Of a DNA stretch of 64,000 nucleotides, positions 28,701 to 43,700 are shown one piece after another (the first letter of the stretch is position 1; each line of letters begins with the position of its first letter). Both the position numbers and the translations under genes were made by a program. Origin of the DNA: Acridotheres tristis (lineage: Eukaryota; Chordata; Aves; Passeriformes; Sturnidae); NCBI GenBank assembly GCA_037013685.1, contig CM072886.1, forward strand, positions 85,690,922 through 85,754,921, in the 5' to 3' direction. The notes beneath the pieces are model-generated. The model was not told where the DNA came from. It worked only from the letters and a program-made list of their open reading frames with translations, and ran no database searches.

Positions 28701-31700
28701 AACCATCCAGAGGACAGTCTAGAGGGGAAGCACAGAGACACGTCCTGGAAGCACTTCCTACAATGATCTGGTGCCTCATGGCACTAAGTGACTAAGCTGT
28801 CTCCTACTTCACAACCCGCCTATAAATCTATGTCTGGTCACCCAGCTCCTCTCTGGCTAAATAATTACTACTTTGGTGTTATCTAATATGTGCTTGTAAT
28901 CCTTGAAATTGTTCTTGGTGCTACACATTTCTGAACTTTGTCTAAATATCACTTCCAAAAATAACCAATTTACCTCCACACCATCTGGATGTTCTGTGTT
29001 CACCTCCTTAACCTTTTGTTATTCTGTGATTCTACTACAGTCACCAAAACAAGACAATCTGAGCTTCACAGATTATTTCTCACAGCCCTGACACTTCAAA
29101 ATTCCTGCACTCCAGCTGCTTATAGGCTTCCAGTTATATTGCCAAAAGTCTCATAATAAAGAATGAAATGTGTAGTTACAAGGCAGCAACTCTACAGAGT
29201 CATGAATTTTGATTGGTAGATATAATTGCAATTCAGTAGGATTATATGCACAATATTACTTGGAAAGCAGATACAGAAAATGCCCTGGGGAGAGAATATA
29301 TATCTTAAGTATGGCAATATTAACAAACCAGTATGAAATAGATTATGTAAAAACAAGCTGAAGGCAAAATTAAACATTATCTGTCAAAAGATAAATATCA
29401 CATTTCCATATACCAAACCATAAGCAGGAGGAAAAACAAGTGACAAAAAGGGAGAAGTGGGCTCTACAGAGGCTGTAGATAAGTGTGGTATCATTTGGAC
29501 ACAGTGAGGTTTTAACAGGCAGGATCACATCAGGTACCTCAGATTCACAGAATCATAGAATAGTTTGGGTTGGAGAGGACTTAAAGATCACCTAGTTCCA
29601 ACCACCCTGTTATGAACAGGGACATCTTCCATTAGCCCAGGTTGCTTGAAGTCCCATCCAACCTGGTCTTGAACACTTCCAGGGATGGGGCATCCAAAAC
29701 TTCCCTAGGCAATCTGTTCCAGTGTCTCACCACCCTCACAGTAAAGATTTTTTTTTTCTAATATATAATTTAAACCCACTCTCTTCCCCTTTGAAGCCAT
29801 TCCACTTTGTCCTGTCACTACATACTCCTGTAAAAAGTCCCTCTTCATCTTTCTTGTAGGCTTCAAGTACCAGAAGACTGGAATCAGGTCACCCTGATGC
29901 CTTCTCCGGGCTGAACAATCCCAATTGTCTCAGTCTTTCCTTATGGGAGAGGTGCTCCATTGCTCTAATCATCTTGGTGGCCTCCCCTAGGTTGCTGCAA
30001 CAGTTCCCTGTCCTCCCTGTGCTGGGGGCCCCAGAGCTGGATGCAGCACTGCAGGGGGGGGTTTCACCAGAGCAGAGCAGAGAGGCAGAATCACCTCCCT
30101 CACCCTGCAGGTCACATTGCATTGGATGCAGCCTAGGATACAGCTGGCCTTCCAGGCTGTCAGCACACATAGCCAGGTTATTTTAATAATCTAATTCAGA
30201 TACCCTTTAGAGTCATCTCCTTCTTTCCAGCCATTGTGTAAGACTTAGCTCCCCCAAGGGATGCCCCTAAATTAAATAGCAAAAGTAGCTTTAGCTATGT
30301 AATGTAATATATATAGCCTTTCTAAAAGTGCCTGAAGTTCCTGACACAGGGCATGATATGCCTACATGCTGAATGGATGGACAGATAAAGATCCTCATTA
30401 CGCAAAATCATTAACGAAGTTCATTACAAGAAAACAAATTCCTACAGATATGGATTGAGATTTGCCTCTCCTGGATAGTTTACAGATTAAACATTTAATG
30501 AATATTTTTATGTGCATCTTCAGTTCCTTTTTGGCATTGATTTAGACAAAAACTATCACATCAGAGTACGTTTTCTCAATAAAAACATACTTCTTATCTG
30601 AACAGTCTTGTTCTGCTAGACAGGGTAATGTTTTATTTCCCTTGCTTAGGGCCAAGGAGCTCTTCAAAAGACCACAAAAGCATTATGCTTGATGGACAAG
30701 GCCATAGATGCTCAAAGCCTGAATAGTTACTATGCAGTTAAAGGAGACACTGTTCCTCAGCATGATTTGATTTAATTGCTGCAGGCCTGGTGAAGTAACA
30801 CAGCAGTCAGCCCACAGCCATGGGGCGCATTCTGCCAGTCCACCAAATTTATCAATTTGAGTAATCACAGCTTGACCTGACTGCCAAATGCTGCTCTGCA
30901 CTGGGCTGCAACCAACCTGGATAATGGTACCAACATTCTAAGGGCTGCTATCCAGTTACTGAGTTCTGTGGGAAAATGGTGTTTAATTAACGTCCTTGAG
31001 TGTTTGACTTGATGGGCTCATTACAAAAAGCAAAGCATGAAATGTGCAATTACATTTATCCATAATAAGTTCCCATTGTTTTTTCTGTGTGCTATTGTCT
31101 TGCATTATTTGGTCTCACTGCATTATTACCTACAGCAAAGTAGGCAGAACTCAAAACCCTTTACAGAGAATACCACACACTCTCTTTGCTTGCTGAACTC
31201 CCCAGCAGGGGTGATACCAACTCCACAAAGGCTCTTTAGGTCGATAAGGTTATTCCACTGTCATTACACACTGACACTCTTCTATGTACATGAGTCCCTA
31301 CTTGCAGCTTTCAGTTTACAGCTTACTGGTACTGAGGAAGAAGGGAGCACAAAAGAAAGCAATGATTTCACATTTATTATGAAATCACATCCAAGCCTAT
31401 TCTTCACAGCTACAGAAAAATATATAAAAACTGCATGCCATCAAATTTCATCATTTGCCAATTCCTGTCTTAAATGAGGCTGCAGTAAAGGGATCCATAA
31501 GCACTCCATCCTTACAGGTCTACCTGTAAGGCACAGCTTTACTCAGTGCATCACTGGGGCAGGATTAAACATCGACTGCACTCAGGAATGTTATTTCCAC
31601 GGACAGCTTTAAAGGGTTGCATGAGACTGGTTGAAGTCTTATTTGTGGGCATGAACCAGAGGTACCACAGCTTCATACAAATAACCTACTGCAGCCTCTC

Positions 31701-34700
31701 TGGATGAAATATACATCACAAGTGATTCATATTCATGCATGCCTTCAAACAACTCTGACTTCCTCAGACAGAAACCAGCATTCACACCTCCCTAGCAAAG
31801 ATATGACCATTTTTCAGTCTCTTTCTTTTTTCCCTTTTTCTCTGATGGAATTGATCAAATGAAAGAAGAGTTGAAAGAGAACATATTCCCCCATTCTTCT
31901 ATTACTGGAAAATGCTTTTGTTGATTTTTCCAGAAAATTTCACAGAAACATTCACATTTTTGTAGGAAAGAGAATTCCCACTTGAGATGAAAACACAATG
32001 GTAAAAAAACAATGTTTAAGGAATCATAATAGTTGTTTATAATAGCAGTCATTACCTAAACATTCTAGTAGCATACTCCTGCTCTTTTTTCCTTCCTTTT
32101 CTTCCCATAAAACAGACTTTCAAAAATGCTTAAAATTGACTTTTCTAGTCAGTTCTACTTCTTGCTCTGTGACCTGAAATAATGAGCTTCATATGATATC
32201 TAGGACAATATAGTGACTCAATATTCTCTCCAAAATATATCAAATTAATTGTACAGAGAGATATAGAATATATGGAAAGCCTTTTAAATTATTTTATGTG
32301 TTTCCAAAAACACTGGAAGATAAACTAAGTTCTAAACAAAAAACAAAAAGTAACCCTTTTCTTCATCCTTTTCCCTTAAAACTCATTTCATTACACAGAA
32401 ATAATTATGAGCCGCTGGCAGCTGGAGCCTTGGGTTGAACTTCCAACCATAGCAATAATTAAACACTCACATGAGAACTGGTATACACAATGAACATGCA
32501 ATGACAGAGAGCAAAAATCAATTATCCCCACTGTTGAGGGCCTGCAGAAGCACTTCCTGGCCATCCTTCCTTCCAATGACAAGACCACGTTAATGCTTTG
32601 TTTGGAGAATGTACCACTACTTCTCTCTGCTGCTTCTTCTGGCAAAGAAGCAAGACTGCTACTGCAAACCAGTGGTGAAGTTTTATTCTCCAATGGAAGC
32701 TCTTCACACAAGGTAACCTACAGACATTTAGAGCTCTTGATTTTCTTGTACCATCCAGCAAAAAGTCCAGGAACAAAAAGTGAAGATTGATTTCAGGGAT
32801 GTAAGAATAAGTGAAGCATAAATTTCCATTCTGCATAAATTTGATCTTTCAGGGAAAAATACGTAAAACCAAATGACCACGTTACCAAGAGGAACTGTGC
32901 ATAAATTCAAAGACTGTGGAATGAAGAGTGTGAGTGAATACTTTAGCAAAAACCACACTCATAAGCTAAGAGGTCTAAAAAGTTACTCCTGGCCCATAGT
33001 GGGGCTACAACATTCATCAGCTAAGCTACCACCATATTAAAAATAAGCAGGTTGTTAGTCTATTTGCTCAAACCAGAACAGTGCTTCAGGATTGCGTCTT
33101 CCTAGTAAGAAACTACATCTCAACCTTTAGACTGCTTTTCCATGATTAGTGTATTCTCATATCTCCCATGTCAGCACTGTTTTGCTTTAGTATCTATCTT
33201 CAGCCACTCACTTTTAGCAGGCATTTCTCCTTGACATCTGTCAAGTAGCATCTGTCATCTGACAGTAGCATCTGTCCACTTGCTCTGGTTAAAAGTGCCA
33301 TGTTCCTTTATTCCTAATAAATGGTAATTCCAACAACTCATTTCAATCCCAGCCATGCCTCTTCCAGCTTCAAGTCCTTTCTCTGGGAGCAACAGGGGAT
33401 TGGAGAGTAGGAGTGGGAGAGCAGAACAGGCATTCTAGAAGATGATCTCGGAATTTTGGAAACCTAGACTAAGTGTCCCTAACTTTACTGGAAAAATACA
33501 TTATTAGACCAACATAACCAGATCTGTTGGGTTGTACTCCTAATTGTTATTCCTTACCTGATTTACACTCCTAAATGATCATAGTGTAGTCAGAAAAAAA
33601 TCCCAGCATTATTAAACCAGGGAGAGGTATAAATTCTTGAAATTTATCTATTTTAACAGATATATTTTCAATATATTATGTATGCCCATACATAATGCTT
33701 GACCAAGATCTCCTACATTTCCTTTTCCTTTCCTTTGGTAAGCAGCCACCAACAAAAAGTGAAACCACAAACATGCGACAGCAACAATGGTGTGTAAAAA
33801 TGTTAAGCGTAAGAATCTCAGTATTGCTACTGAGTAAATACTTAAGACTTAATACAAACAATTTACTTTTAATGAGGCAGAGAAAAGACTGAGATGTCAT
33901 TAGGGAGATAGTAAGTATGCATGAAAAACTATGTATAAGCTTTTCCTCTGTATATGTATTGGGTTAATCTAGACGTTTTTCCATCATAAAACCTTTTGGC
34001 TCCAAGTACTCATAGATTAACTTATACTTTACAGTCATTTGATTCAAACTGCTCTCTCAGGTGAAACTGTTCAACTATAAACAGACCAATCTAAAAGGTA
34101 AGGTTATACTGAATTGCTTTACCTCTACAGAAGTTCATTGACCACATTAGGTATGCAGATATCAATAAGAACTCATTAAATACCCTTATTTCTTATTTAG
34201 GGATTTTTTTTTTTAAATAAGAATTGTTCTGTTAAATTTTTGAGGACTGACTGTAATTTCTTGATATCTCCACAAAATTGTAATATTTCAGTACAAAAAG
34301 TATCCCCTATTTGGAAAATAAAATTGTTTAAAAAAAAAATTTTAACAGACACAAGTTTCTCTAAATAAAATTTAATAGATATGCGATTAAACATTGGAAT
34401 AAATGTTCTGTTGCTACCTTATTATACTCAACCTAAATTAGTTTCCACAGGTTATTTTCCATTTCTTACGGGTATTCCCAAGCATAGATTAAAAAACTCA
34501 ACAACCACTTTCAGAAATGTTCTAGAATGAAAAAATACATTTATCAAAAAATATTGTAATAGGTAACCAAAGGTTTTAATTCTGAAATAGTTTGACAACT
34601 GTAGAGATTTGTTAACTAGCTCTGACAAAAATACCAGCTTCCTAATGAGTAGGTCTGAATACATATGAGAGAAATCCTGCTTAACAGACCTGTTTTAAAT

Positions 34701-37700
34701 ACAAATAACAGGATGCAGTTTCCAGATACCCAATTTTTTTTAAGTTCTCTGATGTCCATATTAAAATTTTCTAAGAGAAAACTAAAAATCTCTTGGGCTA
34801 ATTGCACAAACACATCATTTCATTACGTCTTTCTTAAAGGACAGCTGCCATATGACACAACTTTTGGAAGTTTGGTGATTACATTGAATCTGACTTTGGG
34901 CAGCAACAATCCACTGTTGGACACTGCCATAAAGCTGTTTAGAAGGAGGAGTTTGTGGCTCTTCAAGAGACATTACCTTGCACAGGGTACAGATATTGTA
35001 CCTTCAGAGAATAGGTTCTCTGAACTCAAAGGGCTACAACCCAACAAAAAAAGGCTTTTGCAAAGTCCAGTGACTTGAAAGGAACCCATGCAGAGTCTGA
35101 TTGCATTTCTGCTGTACTACAATGAATAACCAAAGCAGACCTTTGCCTTCAGGTCACAGGGACCTCAGCTCTGCAAAGAGGAATAAACTCCACTCAAGAA
35201 TGAGAACACACATCAAGGTATCCAGAGCCTATGATGTAATTATAAGGCTCTGCTGAACTCTGAGTTAGACCATTCACAAATACACTATAACCAGCACTTC
35301 CTAAACATGCTGCACTGATTGCCTTTCTGCTTCCAGGCCAAGTTAAAGAGCTGGGTTACAATCTTTGCAGAAGCTTAAATGACCTTTGATACAAGTGAAA
35401 TTTTCCTTTCTTTAATCAAATGCATTGGACTACTCCTATAGCTGTATCTTCATATAGCACCTATAGAATATTTTCAGTCTGTAGGGTATGCATGAACTCC
35501 CTAAAAGTCTAGCTATCAATTTTAAAAGTGCAACACTTGTAATAACCCATAGACAAGAGGAGTAAGAGTGCTGTAATAACAGGAAAAAGTACCAGAATCT
35601 CAAAATCACATAAATCAATTTACTAGAGTCAGTTACATCAAATGAAGAATTACTCCAGAGGTATGTTTAAGGCATCCAGATGATTCTGTTTCCTTCTAGC
35701 ACATATTGTACACCTTAATTTACAAATATGCACAAATGTGCCTGTGTATGCAGTGCCGAGATGGGTATATGAATATATGTAAATAAGTATCCCCTTTAGA
35801 GGATAATTAATGTTTTCATGTTGCTTCCCATAGCAGAGCATAAGGAAAAGCAGATGTGAACCTGAAGACTCCCTTCCCTTACAGCTCTTTTCCACTTTCT
35901 CTTCTCTAGCGCTTCTCCAATTGTACATTTTGATATTTTTGGCAAAGTCATAACCTATCTGCTTTCAATTAAAATTAACATCTAGAGAACATCATCAACA
36001 CTCAACAAAAACAAAACCAACTTTCGGTAACAATACGCTAACCACAGTTACCAGTGAGTATCTTTGCAGAGTCAGGCACACTTCTAATTTGAATAAATTT
36101 GCATCCACTACAGAATTCCAGTACTGGGGACTGAATTTCAGTCCTGCTCGGCTCAATGCAAGTCTACTCAGTCAACTACTCCTTTGCATCTTTGTTTATC
36201 AGAATGCTCTATGTTTAAATGAAAGTAGTATTTGGGACACCTGTGAAGTTAGTCTGATTTAAGTTAGTACCAAGAGATGTAAATATCTGAGCATCATAAA
36301 ACACTACTGATATACAGAATTTCATTTTTGGAGCAACCTTACATTGGACACTTTTGGCTACAAAAATGAGTTTCACAGTTCTTCATTTTTGTTTTTTTAA
36401 TGGAGCCAGCAATAAAGCAATTACAATGTCATCTCAGTTTCATAAACATACACCTGTGCTTCACTAGATTATAGTATAATTTCTCTCAATCAAAGGGCTT
36501 CTTTCAATACTAATAACTTTGGAAATGAAAGAGAATTATAATTTCATCATAAATTATTCAAAGTACTAAATACAAATGGCCTCATTAACACTAGACTAGC
36601 TTTGAAAATGAATAAAAAATTATGCATGGAAAAGCAAATATTCCAGTTTCCCTAATTTCTGAAGTCTGAGCTTAAATTCACAACTCTGCCCCAACACCAG
36701 CTATTGCACTTTGCCTCAGAGCATCTAAAAACATGATGTATTTAAAAATCAAGGTCTTCCCCACAAGCTTATAACACGTGAATAAATGACAAGACCAGAC
36801 ACAAGGTTCATACAACATATCTCACTCAATTTCTGACACAAAGTACTTGAAAATGCTACCTAAATAAAACTACACATGGCATACACTACTTCCAGAAGTG
36901 ACTACAGGACTGGATTCCAAGCATGGGTAGCAATACCCTACGTGGAGCCTCCTCCATAATTAGCACAGCCACATGGAAGTGCTGGAGCTGCTAGAATTCC
37001 TTAGCCAAGCCAAAGACTGCTCTTTCTTTACAGACCACTTCTACAGATGCTGCACAAACCAGATGGCTGAACACCCTCATCGTTACACGGGCAGAGGATG
37101 TCTGCTGACACATCAAGAGTTACGCAAGCGAAGAAATTCAGGAACTGATTCCGTAACACAAAGTGAGGATGGAGAAGAATTTTGAGGTGAGCATTATTTA
37201 TGACAATGAATTATCTAATTAATAATGAACAGTATTACCATAATTGGTAAGCAATAGTAATTTGCTATTATTTCAGAGCTAACTTATGCACTTAATTTTC
37301 AAATACTTCGTTATACTTGCTATAACGAGAAGGAACATCTCAGAATAGTACTGAGCTTCTGTAATGAGGTCTTTTTATATCCTCAAAATTTCTACTTTTT
37401 GTTGAATTTGTGCTTGCAGACATTTTATTACCATATTCCCCTAAAGCAAATATGTTTAAGGCAACAATAGCACATTTGGTTCCCTTAACTTGCATTCTAA
37501 AGGTATATATTTGTCATTAAGATGAAATTAACTTGTAATTCTGTTTATTTTTAGCAAAACTGCATGAACATTTTTCACCAAAAAAAACCCACCCAGGATA
37601 CATATAAATGAAAAACCTTAATACCACATTCTAAAATAGTGAGTACAAATTCCTAGTACAGCACCAAAAGGTCAAGGTATGGCTCCATCTTTTGGAAACT

Positions 37701-40700
37701 GTATGGGAAAGGATTATACCTCTAAGCAAAGGAACCACAAAATCAAACTGCTTAAATAAAAAATTTAATTTAAAAATTAGTGTGCCCTCATTTGTGTCCT
37801 TAGTTACAGCTAACTCAAGAAGGATCCAATTTTCAAAGAACTTTAAGATTACTAATGTAAATCTGATTCAGTAAGATATCTCAATCTGCCTACCACATTT
37901 AAAATTAGACTATTAAAAACTCAAACAACTAACAAGAAAAAAATATGTGTCACAATACCCTGAAACAATGGTAACTCAAAGAATGCATTTGATTCAGTGC
38001 ATACAACAATTGGTTCTACATATGTCATTCCAGATCCATTTACTTCCAAAAATTCCTCTCTAAACTTATACCATAAATACTGTAATGCAAATGATCCCTA
38101 TTATGTCATAAAATCACTACCATAACAAAATTAATGGCTCCCCAATAATAAATCAAGAATGACCCCAGGCAATCAGCTGCACAGAATGCTGGTTTCATGT
38201 GAGATAACTGCATTGAGAAGGTTTGTTTCCACATGGAAAGCAAGTATTCCTCAATATTTTGTACAGACAGCAGCTATCTGGTACTTTGCCAAGTGAACCT
38301 TGTGAGATCAGTTACTGCACAGTGTACACAGAGTATTTTATTTTACACTACAGAGCGAACTACGGGCTTCTATTTTCCCATTTCCTTCTGACTTAGGGAC
38401 AAGAAGAAAGGTATTAAGGGCAAATTTTTCCCCATGCCTACTCTACGCTCTTTTTTTCCTTCCTCCCATTCCAATCTGAAACTGTTTTCTTCTTTCTGCT
38501 ATGAAAGATGATGCTTTGTGTTCTCACCACAGTGAGAGTAAAATTCACAGATTTAGAGAGAGAGACACATTTATTTATTTTTTTGTCTGCATTTGTATAT
38601 ATACCCATTGTAACGACTGCACAATGGAAAGACAATAAGAAACAATCAGTTTTGATAGTAATAGATTCTTCTCTACATAACTTTTTTCTCTCGTGTTTTG
38701 TTTTTTCTAATATACTGCTGTCTACAAGCCAGGAACTCCAGCCAACATATATCCAGAGACTATATATGTTAGACTAGACTGCTGTTTTCTTCTGAGTCAT
38801 TCCACATGGAATACACAGTGCAATGAAGTAGACTAAACATATGCAACACTGGCTGTATCTCACTTAAATTAAGAACCTAAACAGTAAAGCTTCTCCTCTG
38901 GATTCAGCTATTTCTGTTCTTCAACTAGGGAAATTCAACCTACAGTAAAAAACAAAACAAAACAAACAAAAACAAAAAACCCCAAACAAACAAACAAACA
39001 AACAACAACAAAAAAAACAAAACAAACAAACAAAAAAAACCCCAAAAAACCCCAAAAAAACCAAAAAACCAAAACCAACTAACCAAAAAACCCCCAAAAC
39101 AAACAAACAAAAAGAACGCCCAAACAAATGAACAAACCAAACAAAAAAAAGGAGATGTAGTGACTAGAATGACCCCACCAAGCCATGTAGCTAGATTATA
39201 AAACAAACCAACCAATCAAGCAAACACCACAGGATCTCTTATACTAAAGTAAAAGACCCGAGAGACTCCCTTCCATGCTTCATCTCTCATACCTGGAAGA
39301 TTTTTATAATTATAATATAAATATCAGTTTTACTCATTTGAGAAATTCTCATGCTATTTCAATATATGTAACACAATACATTCTCTCAACATGAAGTTTA
39401 GAAAGCATTTGAAGAAGTAGGAACTAGGCAAAGATGGGTTTTCCCCAAAAATTTCCAAATACCCCACTCTTTATAAATCATTTCACATGTAAGGTTGAGG
39501 AGAGATAATTGTAAATTACTTTAGTACCTAATCACATTCCTTCAACTAGAATGGATGAAAATAGAAGTGATAGATACTAGAAGCTGAACGTACCCACAAG
39601 GTTTCCAGCATTCAGATCTGAAGATCTGATCAGACACTCTTGGAGACATGACAGCTGTCATGAGATTATTTGGTACTGTTTCCCCCACTTCAGTGGCACT
39701 GAAGTTTATCCAAAAAAGCATTGCAGTGTAATCTTTGTGACACTTTACAGGTACACCTATAATTCTCTGTACTTGCAAAAATGAAAGAAAAACTGAATAA
39801 AGTTCTGATGGTAACAGCTCTTTAATCTTTCAGGAGCTGTCATGCTCAGTGATACAAAGCCTGGAGAATCTACTGAGTGCCTTCAAACAAGCATTACACA
39901 CTGTGAACTCCACATCCAAAGGAAAAGAGGTTTTAATAATTTTTTTTAATGAGTAACTTTAGCACCCATGAGCTAAAAAGCTTGATTTGCCTTTCATTAT
40001 TGCTAATGAAAGCAATATCATTTATCAGCATAGAAATATTCTAACAAAAGCAGGTGTTTTTAGATTTGACACTGGGGGAGCTGAGAGGGGAAGACTTTTC
40101 CAACTGTTGAAAAACACCAGATAGAAAGGAAACTCACAAAAATAAAGTATTGAAGTAACTCACTAAAATTTATACCTTTTCATCATTCATTAAGTACTCA
40201 ACCTCATACTATTACAGGTTTCTAAGGAAAACCAAGAGGATGAGATGTACGAGAGAGAAGTAGACAGCTTCAATCTCTAGAGGGCATTTCACTGGAGTAG
40301 CCTCATCCTCTGGGCAAGATGATATTGAAAAGCAGGGGTGGAAGGAGGATTTGTTTTTACACAGCCTACATCTCAAGGAGGCCTCCCATAGTGCCACATG
40401 AAGGGCTTGTCTCCTGTCCTCCAGTCTCTCCCAGTGGATCAGTCCAAGCTGAGGCCACGTCAGTGCTCACTAGAAGGCAGCCCTGGTTCCACAGCCCTGT
40501 GGTGCAGTGATGCTTTCCGCACTCTGCAGATGAGCTTCGCTAAGCCTGAACGCAAGGCAGCTCCTAACAATCCTATCATGACTTTCTTACTCATTCACAA
40601 AAGTTTGATTTCTTTCCAAGCCGTAGTTTATGACTAAAGATCAGTTTAAATTCCATTTTCCAAACAAATACACTTAGGCCTCTATAGAAATAGAGAATGG

Positions 40701-43700
40701 AAAGTTTAAAACTCAACTTTACAATAAGCTGTTGAAGTTACTATTGAAACAGCTCTTCGTGACAGGAATAAAGAATATTTAAAAAGCTTATTTTTTGACC
40801 CAGGCATCTGCCTCATTGCCCCTTCTTCATGCCCTACCTCTTTCCCCAGCTCAGTGTTTTTACAGATGCTTTGATGAATGTAACTGAAGTGACTTGAACT
40901 CTCGATCAACCCTTCTCAAGGAAAACATTTAACAGCAACAAATTCTAAATTGTTAGTGTCTGAAAGGAAAAAAGGTGCTTCCTAAGGAATAGATTTCCTT
41001 TATGCTGGAGTTATAGTGGCAGTGTTCCGTTCATAGGAGAACCACTTCAATGCACGGTAATCTCCTCAACAGTGCAGAGCCACTAGCTATGTGTAAGTAC
41101 ATCAATAGCTGCTATTCTAATTGATGAAAAGCTAAATTTCCATGTAACCCAAAATCAGAACCTTTACTCTTTCTGCAGAAGAAAAACAAATCATTAATTT
41201 TCTGATCATTAGACAAGTTAACCTATTACTCTGAAAGTGACCCTGAAGGACCAAGAGCAGATAAAGCTGCTGGTGCTATGACTTTTTAATCAAATTCCAG
41301 TTTAGAGAGTTTCACCTGAGCATGAATATTGAATTGTTTCACCGAAATCCGGAAGGAAGGGAGAAAGGAGGCAGAAAGGAGGCAGAAAGGAGGCAGAAAG
41401 GGAGATTGTCACTAAGACTCCAGCTTTGTAGTTTAAGAGTGCTTTTGGCAATATTTAATATACAGAGAAAGTGATTTTCCTTTTACAACTGTCATAGTTT
41501 TCTCCCTTCTGTATTTCTGTTCTTGGTGAGTTTGGAGTGATACTAAGACAATTCACAGAACAAACATAAACTAAAGAGCTAATAATTTCTAAAAAGAGGG
41601 CTTAATTTCATTTCATTACCAGAAAAAAAAAATCTGTCAGGGACATGCACCTCAGTCATACCAGAAATGGAAAAAAAACTAAATGGAGTTTGTGGGTCCC
41701 AGTTGGGCTGCTCTGTCCCCAGAAAAATGAGCTGCAGTACAGCTCAGAGGTGTATTTCTGCAGTCTATCTTAAGAGTACACCTTTTGAGTAATCCCTTAA
41801 AGGTTATTTTTACATGTTAATGTCTCTTGCATGGAATTTCATGCTACCCAAATCATAGCTTACATGGTTTTTAGTTTATTTCTTATGTAGTCCAAGTCTT
41901 CCAAGTCACTTCTGATGAATTTAAATGGCACATACTTTCATGCACTTATAGTGGTATTAAATTATCTCCTTTTTATAAGGGCAAACAGTGCTCCTGCATT
42001 TGTGATATCAAGCTGTCTTGGCAGCATTGAATCCGTCACTAAACATCCATGCTAAGGTAGTAAGAAGTAAGAAGAGGAACATTATCATATTGCTACACTT
42101 CATGACAACCTTCCATGATATCAAAGAATCATAGAATCTTTCAGGTTGGAAAAGACCTCCAAGGTCATCGACTCCAAACTATGACCAATCCCCACTCTGC
42201 CAACTAAAGCACAGTACTGTGCCACATCCAGTTGTTTCTTGCACACCTCCAGGGATGGTGACTCCACCACCTCCCTGAGCAGCCCATTCCAATGCTTGCC
42301 AAAAATACGTTACTTCTGAGGAATTTGCGTTCTTTGGGGATTTACTCATTAATCAAATGCTTCATTTGTTGTGAACACAGACTCTATGGCCAACAGCAGA
42401 GTGCAATAACCTACATACAGTTTTGTCTGAACATGAGCCGGGTCAGCTTCCCAGCTAAGCAATGCTAGTGAGTTCATGTGTGTGGGGAGGAGAAAGCAAC
42501 ACGTCTGTGGATGGCAAAAGCTTCTTTTTCATGCAGTCTTTAATTCTGGGCCATTCGGTCTGCCAGGCAGGGAATTCTTGCTAGGTATCCACTTTCATTT
42601 ATCTTTTCAAATCCAGTCTCATGAGAAGGCAAGGTGCATTATCAAAGCAAATTGTCTATCACAGTTGAGACTGGACAAAGTATTATGAAAAGAAATGCCA
42701 CTGTTCACTGGGCTTACACACACCTAAATTGATTAAATATGTAACAAATATTTTCCTAGTGTGTGAGGAATCAAAGACAATGACAGATTTAAAGAAAGTT
42801 GCATACTGCCTGAGCAGCCAAGTAACATTTTGCTTTTACAAAATTCTAACTGTTTAACATTAAAAGAAATTATAGGCAGGTATACAAATCATAAAAATGC
42901 AACTCTAAGACACATTTAATAAGCTACACTTGTCAGTAAATTGGGAAATGTATGGCACAGCAGATAAATAGGGTATTTTACTCAAAAGCAATACAAAGTC
43001 CTTTTTTCTAAAGAAAGGCAATATACGCTGGAATCCTGATACCATCAGTTCCAAATTACTGCATTATAACATCTTTTATGTGCTGTGTGGCATGAACATA
43101 AACATGTGGAAAATCCTGGGCTTCAATTTCTTCCTCCAAAAGAAATTACAGCAGAAACTTTCTGATGACTCTGTAACTTCACTTGACCCGTGCATAAGTT
43201 TGCAGAGGGGTATACACAGTGATATTTGGTGTTTAATTGTGCATTAATGAAATTAATTCACACCCCATTAATTTAATTAATGAATATTTCTTCAAATAAG
43301 CTTCCTGTCATCGTTCCAAATTTTAATTTGGAACATTATTCTGCATATTGGCAGAAGAAATAAGCTTAGTTGTGTAATCATCCTTGACAGCTAACGATGT
43401 CACCAAAATATCACATCCTTGTAATCACATCTCTCTCTTTCAGGAAGATCATGAGTGACAGAAACCCTGTCCAGTCATGTTCTGCTTTCTTTTAAAAGCA
43501 TCTTAGATCCTGATGCTCCTGGGACTAATCTGAATGAGCACAGAAACATCTGTTTGTTACTTGTCATGTGAAAGCCATATTCCCATGGCTGCTACAAGAC
43601 ACCATGAGTGAGTCAGGACAATGCTGAAAGCGTTGAAGAAGAAATAAAATACTGTGGACAGAAAGATTCCTCAAGCCTTGCCTTTCAATTTAATACACGT

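Noticed and set aside
31037..31477. 146-codon plus-strand open frame
   Set aside because: AT-rich, no domain or family pattern, and ordinary intronic composition. It is treated as a chance frame, although it is long enough that a BLASTP would be reasonable.
32391..32958. Overlapping minus-strand frames of 76-106 codons
   Set aside because: They lie in different frames of the same segment, with no recognised domain. The region may be an old repeat but cannot be supported as a gene.
34665..35078. 137-codon plus-strand open frame
   Set aside because: No recognisable motif, composition like the surrounding intron and no splice or retrocopy hallmarks.
38921..39215. Two minus-strand frames rich in Phe, Leu, Val, Gly and Cys that look like membrane proteins
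   Set aside because: They are the reverse translation of a (CAAA)n/CCCCAAAA low-complexity tract.
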